From assembly GCA_016706405.1 (NCBI GenBank), contig JADJJT010000001.1, positions 1,553,501-1,617,500 of the forward strand: DNA of 64,000 nt. Reading direction: 5' to 3'. The position numbers were made by a program, and so were the translations under genes. Under the pieces are notes generated by a model. The model worked only from the letters and a program-made list of their open reading frames with translations, was not told the origin of the DNA and made no database searches. Positions 7,227 to 16,532 of the stretch are shown piece by piece. This stretch comes from Sphingobacteriales bacterium. Its GTDB lineage: Bacteria; Bacteroidota; Bacteroidia; Chitinophagales; UBA2359. Each line of letters opens with the position of its first letter. Within the stretch, counting starts at the first letter, position 1.

Positions 7227-9956
7227 TTATTTGGCCGATGCTTTCTGTAAAGCAAACTGTAAAATTGCATCTATAAATTGGTAGGGCGTGTAGCCTGCTA
7301 AAGCGCACTGATGAAAAATAGCGGTTGCGGGGGTCATGCCGGGCAACGAGTTTATTTCTATCGGAATGGTGGTTACCTGGCCATTGGCACTTATTTTTAC
7401 AAAGGCATCAATACGGGCGTAGCCGCAAACATTAGCTAATTGCGCCGCTTTTTGCAAGGTTTGCCGCACCTGTGCCGATATGCGTTGCTGCTCGTTAGGG
7501 GTTTTAGCATAGCGCGCAGGGGTTATATTTTGCCCTTCGCCAGCCAAAAATTTTTCTTCGAGCGACAGCACCTCATCGGCTGCCAAAGTTTCTGAAGGTT
7601 CAAACATTTCGAATTGCAGCGTAGTAATATTTTTCTCCTCCGGATATTTTGTGAGCAACCCGCCTGTAACTTCTAAAAAATGTAGGTCGTCGGGCTCTTT
7701 TTCTATTAATCGCTCGGCCAGAAAAACGGTTTTTTGCGGAAATTCCTCGTTAGGTTTCAGACGCAACACCTCGGCGGGTTGAGGTAGTAGTTTGAGCTCC
7801 TCTCTAAAAATTAGGCTACAATAGGCAGCCAGTTCGCGCTCATTTTTAATCTTTTTAACTGCGCTGCTACAGCCGTCGTCTGTTGGTTTGGCAATAAACG
7901 GGTAGCCGTAACGCTGCTCAAGGTCGGTATAAACGGCATTAGGGTTTTGCAGCCAAGCAGTTTTTTGTACCAAATACTGTTGCGCAATGGCAATACCATT
8001 TTTGGCTAATAGTTGGTTGGTTGCGTATTTATCAATAGTAAGTTGCGAGCTTTCGACCCCCGACCCGTTATAGGGCAGCCCTATTTTTTCGAGTTCAATT
8101 TGTAAGTAGCCATCTTCACCAGGGCGGCCATGTAGGGCAATAAATACCACATCTGTTTGTGCTTTTAGCTGGGCAAAACTTAGGCGTATAGGCGCGCCCA
8201 TTTGTGCATTAGGGGCATAAGTAGCTGTTATAGCGGCGCATTCGGTTTTTATAGATTCAATAAGTGCGTTTGCCGAGTAAAAGTCAACTTTTTCTTTAAT
8301 ATCGTCTGCATTATCTTTAAGCATTATATTTACTGGAATCCGGAATAATTGCATGTCATCGGCACTTCCGGTTAAAAATACCGGAAAGGGGGCATATTTA
8401 TCGCTCGAGGCCAATTTTTCGTAAATATTGCGGCCACTTTCTACCGAAATATGGCGTTCGCTTGACCAGCCTCCCATAATTACAGCTACGTTTATTTTTT
8501 TGGATTTTGCTGTTCTAAGGGCTTCAATTTTTGCATCTAAATGTTGTAATTGCGCGGTAAGTTGGGGTAAATTTCGGCCTAAATGCTGCCGCTCGGCCAA
8601 CGAATTACGAATAATAAAAGTAATAAACTGCGAAGGGTTTAGCCCAATTTCGGCTGCCTGATGAAAAAAGAACGAGCTGGGCAACATGCCCGATGTGGTG
8701 TTGGGGTCGTTTAGGTAAATGCGCCCGTCTGTATTAATAAACCCATCAATACGTGCATACACCTCGAACCTAAAAAAGGTAAACAGTTTTACACACTCGC
8801 TGCGAATGGCATTAACCAAATGCTGCGGCAAACGAATGGGTGTTAGTTTGCGCGACATTCCGGGCAAATATTTCGAACGATAATCGTACAAATCGGTGTT
8901 TTTTACAATTTCGGTAGGGGGCAAGGCAATGGGCTGGCCGTTGTTATTGCGCACTACAATGCACGAAAACTCTTGGCCATGCAAAAACTCTTCGCAAATT
9001 ATTTCGGTTTCGCGTTCAAAGCCTTGCAACAGCAGGGTTTGGGGTGGTATGGGCTGGTTAAAATACGCTTCAATATAGTTTAATAAAGTCTCGGGGTGGT
9101 ATAGTATTTTTGCACTTGCGTCGGTTAGGGTTGTTTGTTGTTCTGGCGGAATTATTTGTGCGGGCAGGCCTACCCCTTCGCGAATATCGGTTTGCTGTGC
9201 TACCCATTTTATTTTATCGGTAAGGGTAAATTTTTGCCATTCTTTGTAGGTAATTTGGGCTATAAATGCGGCATCGAGCACATATTTTTTAAACAGTTCG
9301 AGGCTGTGTTGCCTTAAAAACCTTGCGCCTATACTACTGCCTTGGTTGGAGGGGCGAATGACCATTTGCTGGCCACCTACCGCCTCAAGGGCTTGTTGGT
9401 AGAGTTGCTGCCATTTTTCAGGATTTTGCAGCGCTTCGCGCATCCGGATGATATAGTGGCGCGGGGTGGCAAATCCGCCTCCGGGCATAGTTGCCTTTTG
9501 AAAAGCTTTGCTCATGCCTATCGCCGAAGGTAAAATGCCCGATGCTGTGTATGGAATGCCCGCCCATTGTAAAATGCCCTGTATGCTGCCGTCTTCGCCA
9601 TTTGCGCCGTGCAGGCATAAAAAGGCAAAATCAATGTATTGTGAAAGTTGGTGGGGGTAAATGATAGTGCCTATTTGACTGGCAGCAGCAGTGGCTTGTT
9701 GGGGGTTAAGCGACTCGGCATAAATTTGAAATTTGTTGGGCGATTGGGGCAGAGTGTTGGCGGGGGGGTAAAAGTCGCGGATGCTGCCTTTATAGATGTA
9801 TTGCCATTGCAACAAAATAAAATTGCCAAACGAGTCAATAAATATAGGTACGGCGGTAAACAGCGATTTGTCTAAATTATCAAAAACCGTACGGCCCCCG
9901 GCAAACGATATTTCGCGTTCGCGGCTTTGCCCTCCAAAAAAAATTCCTATGCGCAT
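7227..9956 (-). CDS. Tandem fusion of two D-alanine-D-alanine ligase modules
   Basis: This 909-residue protein has two complete-looking Ddl-type ATP-grasp modules. Module 1 (about 1-480) starts MRIGIFFGGQSREREISFAGG and contains FLCLHGANGEDGSIQG, VIRPSNQGSSIG and YLNDPNTTSGML. Module 2 (about 487-909) starts INVAVIMGGWSSERHISVESG and contains FIALHGRPGEDGYLQIE, PFIAKPTDDGCSS, YARIDAF and IEINSLPGMTPATAIFHQ. Single Ddl enzymes are about 300-370 residues and join two D-Ala for peptidoglycan. Module 2 keeps the usual Asp/Glu/Asn magnesium ligands. Module 1 has Asp (LNDPN) where Glu is usual but keeps the Asn. Both modules may be active, or one may be structural. No mur genes adjoin it. Confidence 0.88.
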   Translation of the reverse strand: MRIGIFFGGQSREREISFAGGRTVFDNLDKSLFTAVPIFIDSFGNFILLQWQYIYKGSIRDFYPPANTLPQSPNKFQIYAESLNPQQATAAASQIGTIIYPHQLSQYIDFAFLCLHGANGEDGSIQGILQWAGIPYTASGILPSAIGMSKAFQKATMPGGGFATPRHYIIRMREALQNPEKWQQLYQQALEAVGGQQMVIRPSNQGSSIGARFLRQHSLELFKKYVLDAAFIAQITYKEWQKFTLTDKIKWVAQQTDIREGVGLPAQIIPPEQQTTLTDASAKILYHPETLLNYIEAYFNQPIPPQTLLLQGFERETEIICEEFLHGQEFSCIVVRNNNGQPIALPPTEIVKNTDLYDYRSKYLPGMSRKLTPIRLPQHLVNAIRSECVKLFTFFRFEVYARIDGFINTDGRIYLNDPNTTSGMLPSSFFFHQAAEIGLNPSQFITFIIRNSLAERQHLGRNLPQLTAQLQHLDAKIEALRTAKSKKINVAVIMGGWSSERHISVESGRNIYEKLASSDKYAPFPVFLTGSADDMQLFRIPVNIMLKDNADDIKEKVDFYSANALIESIKTECAAITATYAPNAQMGAPIRLSFAQLKAQTDVVFIALHGRPGEDGYLQIELEKIGLPYNGSGVESSQLTIDKYATNQLLAKNGIAIAQQYLVQKTAWLQNPNAVYTDLEQRYGYPFIAKPTDDGCSSAVKKIKNERELAAYCSLIFREELKLLPQPAEVLRLKPNEEFPQKTVFLAERLIEKEPDDLHFLEVTGGLLTKYPEEKNITTLQFEMFEPSETLAADEVLSLEEKFLAGEGQNITPARYAKTPNEQQRISAQVRQTLQKAAQLANVCGYARIDAFVKISANGQVTTIPIEINSLPGMTPATAIFHQCALAGYTPYQFIDAILQFALQKASAK

Positions 9957-10003
9957 ATAAAAAACTCGCTTATTAACAAGTATGTTTTGCTGAATTTAAG
10001 GCA

Positions 10004-10011
10004 CAAAGGTA
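10004..10011 (-). promoter_or_regulatory. -7 box (TACCTTTG) for the ligase fusion
   Basis: Minus-strand TACCTTTG matches TAnnTTTG and lies 48 bp before the ATG at 9956. No clear -33 box is visible. Confidence 0.45.
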
Positions 10012-10115
10012 CGGTTTTTTAATTTTAGTGCGATTTGATGCTTTAAGGGGGCTGTGTAAATGAAGGAAGCTAAAAAATGCAAACAAACAGTATAAATTGG
10101 CGCTTGATTATTTTA

Positions 10116-10154
10116 GAACAAAACAAATGCGAGGCATACAAACACCTCGCATTT
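10116..10154 (-). terminator. Rho-independent terminator after the T9SS cargo gene
   Basis: A perfect stem AAATGCGAGG (10125-10134) / CCTCGCATTT (10145-10154) has a 10-nt loop. Read on the minus strand it is followed by TTGTTTTGTTCT. Confidence 0.75.
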
Positions 10155-10190
10155 ATTTATTTGATTATAATTTGGTAAAACGATAGGTTT

Positions 10191-11534
10191 TTAGCGAATA
10201 AATACCATTTGTGACCTAACAAAATTGCCGTTTATTAACGATATTATTACCTGTTGGTTGGCAGAATTTTTTAGGTTTATGTATTCTTTGTTGCCCGTGG
10301 CTTTTCCGTTATATAATACAGCGCCTTGTATATTTGTAATTTGCAAACGCGTGTCTTGCGGGGCAGTTACCCATATTCCGGAATTTTCGGCGTGAGCGTA
10401 AAATATTGATTGAGGTATTTTGACCTCGTTTATATTTGTAATATAATTTGGATAAAAATAAAGTTTACCAATTAAATTCCATTCACCTCCGGATGATTGT
10501 TCGTAAACTTTGTAGTACCAAGGGCAAAGGCTGTTATTGAGGTAAACTATTTCAACCCTAAGTCCATCTTCAAAAACTCCCATAGGTTTTTCCACAAGTT
10601 CAACCACTTCCAATTTGCCTGAAGCATCGTAGTCGGCGAAGGCGTAAATTGTTTCAATAAGTTGTTGTGTGCTTTCGTTCCATTCGTAAACTAAGGCTGT
10701 AGTTGTATTTTCGGCTGTATTGTAGCTCAACTCTAATTTGCCGTCCATAATTCCGGTGGCAATATTTGTTGCGGTAAGGGTTTTGAGCGAATCATTGGCA
10801 TCGTAAGTAGGTTTGTAGGTTGTTTCTAATACCAAGTTTGTTCCGTTCCATTCGTATTTTTCAACGCTATCAAGTTGCTCGGCGGCAGTATAATAGTAAG
10901 TCATTTTGGAGGAGGGGTGCCAACTCATATCTATTTGACTCCATTGGAAACTCTGCTCTGTTTTTAATTTTCCGGATGGCGAATATTCGAATAATTTCTT
11001 TTTGTAAGGCTCCATCAATCCGGTAACATAGCTTTTTATATGTGTTTCAAGCGAGTCGAAGGCTACGCCGTCTTTAAAGGATGGTTCGGTAAATTTTGTT
11101 ATTTCTTCGGGGAAAAAAAAGTTTGGTTGTACGGTGCCGGCGTGCGGGTAACAAAAACTACGCTCTTTGAGGACAATGGCATTTGAGTCGGCAGAAAATT
11201 CGTGGTATTCGTTGTAAACCGGTTGCCCTAATCCATTAAAACTCGTACTGTCAATGCTTACTAAATCTTTAAATTCGTAAGTATAAATTGCTTTTGCATC
11301 ACCATCGTATTGATGAAAAATTTTAGACCCTGCATTCATAGAGTCTATAGGTGATAGAAAAAAATAGCTAACAATAGAATCGGGTTCGCACAGACTACCC
11401 TCTTGCACCGCGTTAGTTTTAAATGCCGCAGATTTGTTTTTTTGAAATTTAGATATAATTTGAAATAAGTTTTGACCATTAGTTTCAAACAAAGTGAAAC
11501 ATAAAAGACAAAGAAAGAGTATCTGTTTCTTCAT
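10191..11534 (-). CDS. Secreted protein with T9SS type A-like C-terminal signal, function unknown
   Basis: This 447-residue protein begins with a clear signal peptide (MKKQILFLCLLCFTLFETNGQ). The central region is rich in repeated beta-hairpin motifs of the type YEWNGTNLVLETTYKPTYD and YNTAENTTTALVYEWNES, resembling the YD/RHS-like strand patterns common in Bacteroidota exoproteins. The last ~80 residues look like a type IX secretion sorting domain, with RLQITNIQGAVLYNGKATG and a hydrophobic end ISLINGNFVRSQMVFIR. The protein should be exported and anchored on the cell surface or released. No catalytic motif was recognised. It is a single-gene unit with its own two-box promoter and terminator. 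Confidence 0.75.
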   Translation of the reverse strand: MKKQILFLCLLCFTLFETNGQNLFQIISKFQKNKSAAFKTNAVQEGSLCEPDSIVSYFFLSPIDSMNAGSKIFHQYDGDAKAIYTYEFKDLVSIDSTSFNGLGQPVYNEYHEFSADSNAIVLKERSFCYPHAGTVQPNFFFPEEITKFTEPSFKDGVAFDSLETHIKSYVTGLMEPYKKKLFEYSPSGKLKTEQSFQWSQIDMSWHPSSKMTYYYTAAEQLDSVEKYEWNGTNLVLETTYKPTYDANDSLKTLTATNIATGIMDGKLELSYNTAENTTTALVYEWNESTQQLIETIYAFADYDASGKLEVVELVEKPMGVFEDGLRVEIVYLNNSLCPWYYKVYEQSSGGEWNLIGKLYFYPNYITNINEVKIPQSIFYAHAENSGIWVTAPQDTRLQITNIQGAVLYNGKATGNKEYINLKNSANQQVIISLINGNFVRSQMVFIR

Positions 11535-11602
11535 ATTTATAGTATTAAAATAATTAACAATTTCAAATAAGTATTTATTTGGCTTACTCCAAACTATTGT
11601 GG

Positions 11603-11634
11603 CAAAGTTAAGTGAATTTTAGGCTATAACCAAA
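11603..11634 (-). promoter_or_regulatory. Bacteroidota-type promoter TTTG-N20-TAACTTTG
   Basis: Read on the minus strand, TTTG (11634-11631), a 20-bp spacer and TAACTTTG (11610-11603) match both consensus boxes. It lies about 70 bp before the ATG at 11534. Confidence 0.6.
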
Positions 11635-11748
11635 CTATATTCGTAGGGGCAAAACTAAGAAAATGTAAATCAGTCTTGATGAAATAACAGTAGGTAGGAT
11701 TTTACCTACTATAAGATAATTTTTTTAAAATTTGATAAAGTTTTAAAG

Positions 11749-11756
11749 TAACTTTG
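11749..11756 (+). promoter_or_regulatory. -7 box (TAACTTTG) for the sigma-factor operon
   Basis: TAACTTTG lies 42 bp upstream of the sigma-factor ATG and fits the housekeeping TAnnTTTG box. This suggests basal transcription by the primary sigma factor rather than purely autoregulated expression. Confidence 0.5.
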
Positions 11757-11798
11757 CAAAAAAAACACTAAACGTACTAACTTTATTGTACAAATTGC

Positions 11799-12476
11799 AT
11801 GAGTAAAGAGGAAGGAACAAATTTTATAGCGGCGTTCAGGCAAAATAATACTGCCCTTATTGAAGCCGCCCGTAAAACATTACAGCCAAGAATGGTAGCC
11901 TACTTAACGAGGTACAAACATTTAATTAAAGGCAATATTTTTGATGAGGCCGAAGAATGGGTGGCCGAAGGAATTAATACTTTTTGGGAGCTTTGCCAAA
12001 ATCCGGATTTTACTTTAACCGGCTCGCATTTAGCCTATTTATGGGTAACTTGTAAAAACAAATGGCTCGACCACCTACGGCGGAAAAAAAACTTTTTAAC
12101 TTTGCCAATTGACAGTTTACCTAACCTCGAAACTATAGAACAAACCGACAATCAGATAAAATTAGAATTACCAAATATAATTGACGATTTACAGCAAAAA
12201 GTACTCGAAACTATAAACAACAAACTAAGCCTAAACTGCAAACAACTTTTTTATTGGCGATACGTTGATCATAAAAATTTTAAAACTATTGCGCAAAAAC
12301 TTAACACTTCAGAAACCGCCGCCCGGCAACGATTTTTTAACTGCAAATTGAATATGGAAAAAATTTTTCCGGAAAATATACAACAAGTTATTGCCAATAT
12401 AACTCCTACCACATTAGCCGAACTTTTATCGGCAACCAAATTTTTAGACGATTGGGCTTCAGAGTTTAGCATCTAA
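11799..12476 (+). CDS. ECF-type RNA polymerase sigma factor
   Basis: This 225-residue sigma-70 family protein has a region 2 segment (GINTFWELCQNP, then LAYLWVTCKNKWLDHLRRKK) for -10 recognition and core binding. The C-terminal region 4 helix-turn-helix includes CKQLFYWRYVDHKNFKTIAQKLNTSETAARQRFFNCK. There is no region 1 or 3, which fits the ECF group. The first part (IAAFRQNNTALIEAARKTLQ) resembles sigma factors of Bacteroidota linked to CHAT or TPR proteins. The gene is followed 62 bp later by a putative anti-sigma-like gene, and that pair converges on a TPR-CHAT protease. This order suggests regulated release of the sigma factor (inference). Confidence 0.85.
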   Translation: MSKEEGTNFIAAFRQNNTALIEAARKTLQPRMVAYLTRYKHLIKGNIFDEAEEWVAEGINTFWELCQNPDFTLTGSHLAYLWVTCKNKWLDHLRRKKNFLTLPIDSLPNLETIEQTDNQIKLELPNIIDDLQQKVLETINNKLSLNCKQLFYWRYVDHKNFKTIAQKLNTSETAARQRFFNCKLNMEKIFPENIQQVIANITPTTLAELLSATKFLDDWASEFSI

Positions 12477-12538
12477 TTTTAAATAAATACACTTAGCAGA
12501 ATAAATTATACCGTTACCATTATTCCACTCTTCAGCAA

Positions 12539-13174
12539 ATGAATAATTCTGACCAAATATTGATAGAAAAATATATCAACAACCAATTGACGGCAGCCGA
12601 AAAAATCAGTTTTGAACAACAACTAAGCGTTGATACCGACTTGCGCGATGCAACTTTTAAAGCCAAATTGTATTGGGCTATGCTTCAGCATCCGCTTGGG
12701 AAAAGCCTTTTAATAGACAACGTGTTAAACAATAATAATACCGTCGAAACTGCCCTTTTACAGCAAACTTACACCTTAGAAGAAATTTTAGACATGTTTA
12801 CCCCCATTGATTATTTAGAGTCAGAAGCGATTACGCGAGGTGCGGCACCAAAAAACCAAGCTACTTTGGTAAACTTAGTTGTTGCCCCACCAAACAGTAT
12901 TGATTGCACCAACATGCCATTGTCATTTATACTTCATAACGCACTGCCATACCCCTTGTTTATTGTTGTTTACGATAATCTTGAAGAAGAGGTTTTACGC
13001 CAAACAATACCAGCCGACAGAACTAATTTTGAAGTAGCGGTAAACAATTTAGCACCCGGACGTTATTATTGGCGCATACAACTTGACAAATCGGTTAATA
13101 ACGAAACACTGCGCCGGCAATATGGCACAGCCACCGGCAGTTTTACCCGGTTTGGGCATTTATACCAGTCGTAA
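12539..13174 (+). CDS. Soluble anti-sigma-like protein (putative)
   Basis: This 211-residue protein of unknown family lies directly behind the sigma gene. Its N terminus (SDQILIEKYINNQLTAAEKISFEQQL) resembles the short helical N-terminal domains of anti-sigma factors, which often read like LIxxYLxGxLxxxExxxFE. The middle is low complexity (NNNNT) with a helix TYTLEEILDMF. The C-terminal ~100 residues look like an Ig-like beta sandwich, with SFILHNALPYPLFIVVYD and the strand LAPGRYYWRIQLD. No TM segment or signal peptide is present, unlike classical membrane anti-sigma factors, so it would act in the cytoplasm. Its role as an inhibitor of the upstream sigma factor, and as a possible substrate of the facing CHAT protease, is inference from order and N-terminal resemblance. 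Confidence 0.6.
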   Translation: MNNSDQILIEKYINNQLTAAEKISFEQQLSVDTDLRDATFKAKLYWAMLQHPLGKSLLIDNVLNNNNTVETALLQQTYTLEEILDMFTPIDYLESEAITRGAAPKNQATLVNLVVAPPNSIDCTNMPLSFILHNALPYPLFIVVYDNLEEEVLRQTIPADRTNFEVAVNNLAPGRYYWRIQLDKSVNNETLRRQYGTATGSFTRFGHLYQS

Positions 13175-13202
13175 AAATTGAATTTATATTGGTTTAGCTC
13201 AA

Positions 13203-16187
13203 TTATTCGCCAATTAACACATAACCCGCCCAGTTTTGTGGTAGATACCCTTGTGTAATTAAGCTAAGTTTTGCTTGCCTAAGTGCTTGGGCATAAGTTT
13301 GCCCTTTTAAAATATTTATAAACAACTGTTTTGTAAGTAAATACGATTCTTTGTCGTGAACTTTAAACAAAGTAAAAATCACATTTCTTGAGCCGGCATA
13401 TAAAAACCCTCTGTTCATTGCCAAAACACCCTCGCCTTGGGTAAGTTTTCCTACGCCGCTATCGCAACAACTAAGCACCACCAAGTCGGCATTAAGTTGT
13501 AAATTATAAGCATCGGTTAAACGCAGCACATAATCGAGGTATTGGTTGTTATCGGCAGGGCTAAATAAAAAACCCGACAAATTGGGGCAGTTGGGGTCGT
13601 AGTCGCCATGCCCTGCAAGCAGTACATATTTATATTGCCCCACTTTTCGAATAAAATTTGGCAAAGTAGCCGCCTCGTGCAAAACCGACTCGGCGGGCAG
13701 TTGGTGGTGGCTAAAAATTTGATGTACTTCGGTAATTTCGAGTTCGCTGTAGGGTAAAGCAGCGCAATTTATGCCATTTATTTGCGTTGAACGATAGGTA
13801 TTTTTCCGGAAAATTTGACCTATATTTTTGCGTTTTCGCCTCTTAGAGCGCAGCATTGCAATAGCTTGAGTTTGCGTTATTAGTTCGTCGGCATCTTGAG
13901 CATTATTATTAATATTTAATGCTGGAGCGGCAGCAGGCGGGGCAGCATATACGGGGGCAAAACCAATAAACCCTTGCTGGCTGATAGGTTTTTGCGCTTG
14001 TTTGTTTTGTTGGTAGTAATGCCAAAGCGTAGCTGAAAAATGGTAACTAATATTAAACAAGTTGATTAAATAGGGCATGTTCAGGTAGGGCGTGCGGCGT
14101 GCGGTAGGCTGGGTAAGTAGCGCTTCAAAGGGTAGTTTGGCTAAAAAATCATCCGGAATTATAATCAGCGAAGTATCGGCTTCTACCATAAAATGTTTAA
14201 CAACCGGCTCAACTAATAATTGGTAAAGTTGGTAGCCTAAATTTTCATATTCGGTTTTGTGCTTATCTTCAATACCAAACAGCAAAAAGTTTTCAATAGC
14301 ATCGTTTAATGATAAATTGCCAAATTTATTGGTGGTTGTTTGTTCAATAAAAAACACTTCGTTGCGCGAAATAGCAAAAATATACACCTCGTTGTTTTGC
14401 GCTACATGATATTCAATTAGAATTTGTTGAGGTGCTAATGCGGCTTGTATTTCCGGAATTGAGACAGTCTCCGTTTGGTATTTTAGTAAGTAATAGTCCG
14501 GATACTCGGTTTCAAAGCGGGCAATTAATTCATCGTAAGCCAATTTATGCGTAAAAAATTGCGCTTGCAAGTTTTGTAAGGTTTCATTGGCTTGTTCTAA
14601 TGTGTGCTTGGTATTTCTTGTTTTTTCTTGTTGAATGCACTTTTCTAAATAGGTTAACTCGATGCGCAAATTACGCGCTTGCTCAATTAACGCTTCCGGA
14701 ATATTACTGCCAAATTGTGCTGTGCGCTCTTTAACATTACCCAATAATGCTGCGGCCTTGCATTGCTCTGTGGTTCTAAAAGCCAACTCGTAGGCGTGGT
14801 TGGGCAATGTATAACCCATTTCGGCACCTGCTGGCGTTAGTTGTATTTTTTTTGAACTAATAACCTGCTGGGCGTGGTGGCAAACATGCAAAACAGGGTC
14901 CAATTCTTTTTTGACTTTTTTGGCAAAGACCATTAAATTATCGGTATCTAAAAACTGTTGCCTCATATTATCAACAATATGCCCTGCCGCCACGCCGTGC
15001 CCCAATGCAGCTAACAAATAGTTAAAATTTTGTTCTTCGTCTTCTTCATAAATTGAGTAAACCACTTTTATTTTACAGCTAATTGTTTCTAAAAATGTAA
15101 TACCATCCATGTATTGATGGTATTTAGGTAGTTGGTAATAATTGGTTGATGCGGGTGCTGGGTCAAAAATTACATTGTTTTTATAAAGTGCTTGCTGCAA
15201 ATAGTGTAATGCTCCGTTATAATCATCTTTAAAAAACAACATTGCCCCCAAAAAGAAATAGCTACTGGCAGTATAGGGGTGCATACTTCCAAAATGAGCA
15301 TCAAAAATTTTTATTGATTGTTTAAAGTAATGCTCAGCAAGGCGATTTTTCCTTAAAAAACTAAATATTAGTCCTATCGAGCGCAAAGTACATCCCCCTA
15401 AATCGCTAACATGTTGATTAATGGCAAATAGCACCGCTAACGCTTTTTTAGCCAGTTTTAATGCCTGTTTAGGGTTAGTGCAAAAATTAGATTTTAGGTT
15501 CAAGCTATTGGCCAAATAAAAATCTTTACTGCTCAAGTGCTCTTTAATTAAGTTTATAGAATTGTCAATGCTTGCCATAGCTAATTCTTTCTCGTCTAAA
15601 CCAAAATAACACGAGCCCAATATGGCATAACAATTTATCAAGGCCAAGGGGTTTTGCGAAGCCTGGTGTTTTTTATTATAGTTAAAGGCTTGATTTATAT
15701 AAGAAACGGCATAACTTAATTGCATTTTCTTTTCGTAGGCAGTTGCAATATTAATATACAATGAGTAAATTAAGCCATGTTTAGCCGGCGATTGCAATTT
15801 GCATAGTTGTAACGTTTTTTTAAAATATATAATTCCCTTTTCGTAAAAACCTTTGGTGGCATAAGCAGCACCTAATAGGTTGTAGCAGTTTATTAATAAC
15901 GGATAATCTTCGCCCAAATATTTTGTTATTACGGCAATTGCATTATTGGCTGTTTCAATAACTTTATTTTGCTGGTTGGTAGCGTAGTGGGCATTACCTA
16001 AAGCTATAGCTGCTGTAGCCCATGGCTCGTAAGTTTGGGCTTGTTGGTAAACAGGTAAAATTTGGGTGCAAAGCGATATAATTTCGTTGTGTTTGGCCAA
16101 TGGCACCAAAGCGGTTATTTGTTCTAAAATGGCATTGGCTGCCTCAACGCTGCGTGTTGAAGTGAGTGGGGGGGTATTTTTGAGCAT
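13203..16187 (-). CDS. TPR-CHAT caspase-like protease
   Basis: This 994-residue protein has an N-terminal array of tetratricopeptide repeats (about residues 20-360; for example HYATNQQNKVIETANNAIAV and CYNLLGAAYATKGFYEKGI), then a helical linker. The C-terminal CHAT domain runs from about residue 640 to the end. The predicted catalytic dyad is His in YVLLAGHGDYD (near 860) and Cys in LVVLSCCDSGVG (near 905). The characteristic segments GEGVLAMNRGFLYAGSRNVI and the final NWAGYVLIGE are present. CHAT proteases are relatives of caspases and separase. It has no signal peptide, so it is cytoplasmic. It ends 29 bp from the end of the anti-sigma-like gene, on the opposite strand. Confidence 0.9.
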   Translation of the reverse strand: MLKNTPPLTSTRSVEAANAILEQITALVPLAKHNEIISLCTQILPVYQQAQTYEPWATAAIALGNAHYATNQQNKVIETANNAIAVITKYLGEDYPLLINCYNLLGAAYATKGFYEKGIIYFKKTLQLCKLQSPAKHGLIYSLYINIATAYEKKMQLSYAVSYINQAFNYNKKHQASQNPLALINCYAILGSCYFGLDEKELAMASIDNSINLIKEHLSSKDFYLANSLNLKSNFCTNPKQALKLAKKALAVLFAINQHVSDLGGCTLRSIGLIFSFLRKNRLAEHYFKQSIKIFDAHFGSMHPYTASSYFFLGAMLFFKDDYNGALHYLQQALYKNNVIFDPAPASTNYYQLPKYHQYMDGITFLETISCKIKVVYSIYEEDEEQNFNYLLAALGHGVAAGHIVDNMRQQFLDTDNLMVFAKKVKKELDPVLHVCHHAQQVISSKKIQLTPAGAEMGYTLPNHAYELAFRTTEQCKAAALLGNVKERTAQFGSNIPEALIEQARNLRIELTYLEKCIQQEKTRNTKHTLEQANETLQNLQAQFFTHKLAYDELIARFETEYPDYYLLKYQTETVSIPEIQAALAPQQILIEYHVAQNNEVYIFAISRNEVFFIEQTTTNKFGNLSLNDAIENFLLFGIEDKHKTEYENLGYQLYQLLVEPVVKHFMVEADTSLIIIPDDFLAKLPFEALLTQPTARRTPYLNMPYLINLFNISYHFSATLWHYYQQNKQAQKPISQQGFIGFAPVYAAPPAAAPALNINNNAQDADELITQTQAIAMLRSKRRKRKNIGQIFRKNTYRSTQINGINCAALPYSELEITEVHQIFSHHQLPAESVLHEAATLPNFIRKVGQYKYVLLAGHGDYDPNCPNLSGFLFSPADNNQYLDYVLRLTDAYNLQLNADLVVLSCCDSGVGKLTQGEGVLAMNRGFLYAGSRNVIFTLFKVHDKESYLLTKQLFINILKGQTYAQALRQAKLSLITQGYLPQNWAGYVLIGE

Positions 16188-16532
16188 AGAGTTTGGTGAG
16201 TTTGGACTGATATTTTACACAATACAAAATAATATTTTGGGAAAAAATTAGACAGCTATACACCCATAATTATGAAGTTCGTTAATTTTGGGCATTTTAT
16301 TTCAGTTAATGGATTTTTGCTGTAAATATTAATTAATTTATCGAACTTCTGTTTGTTGATATGTTTTGTTTTAAGGTTTGACATAAAGAAATATTCGTTG
16401 GTATGTTTTGAAAAGCAAGGTAAGAAATCGTTTTCATTCAAAAATGCTATTTTTACCGATAGGAGCAAACATAATAGGACTTTAGTCAAATAGAAAGTAT
16501 TATCTTTTTTGACCAAACTATTGATAAACACT

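Noticed and set aside
16256..16531. 91-residue open frame on the minus strand after the PKD protein
   Set aside because: GTG start 2 nt past the previous stop, no recognisable domain or conserved feature; the sequence is compatible with chance. Could be a small gene but unsupported.
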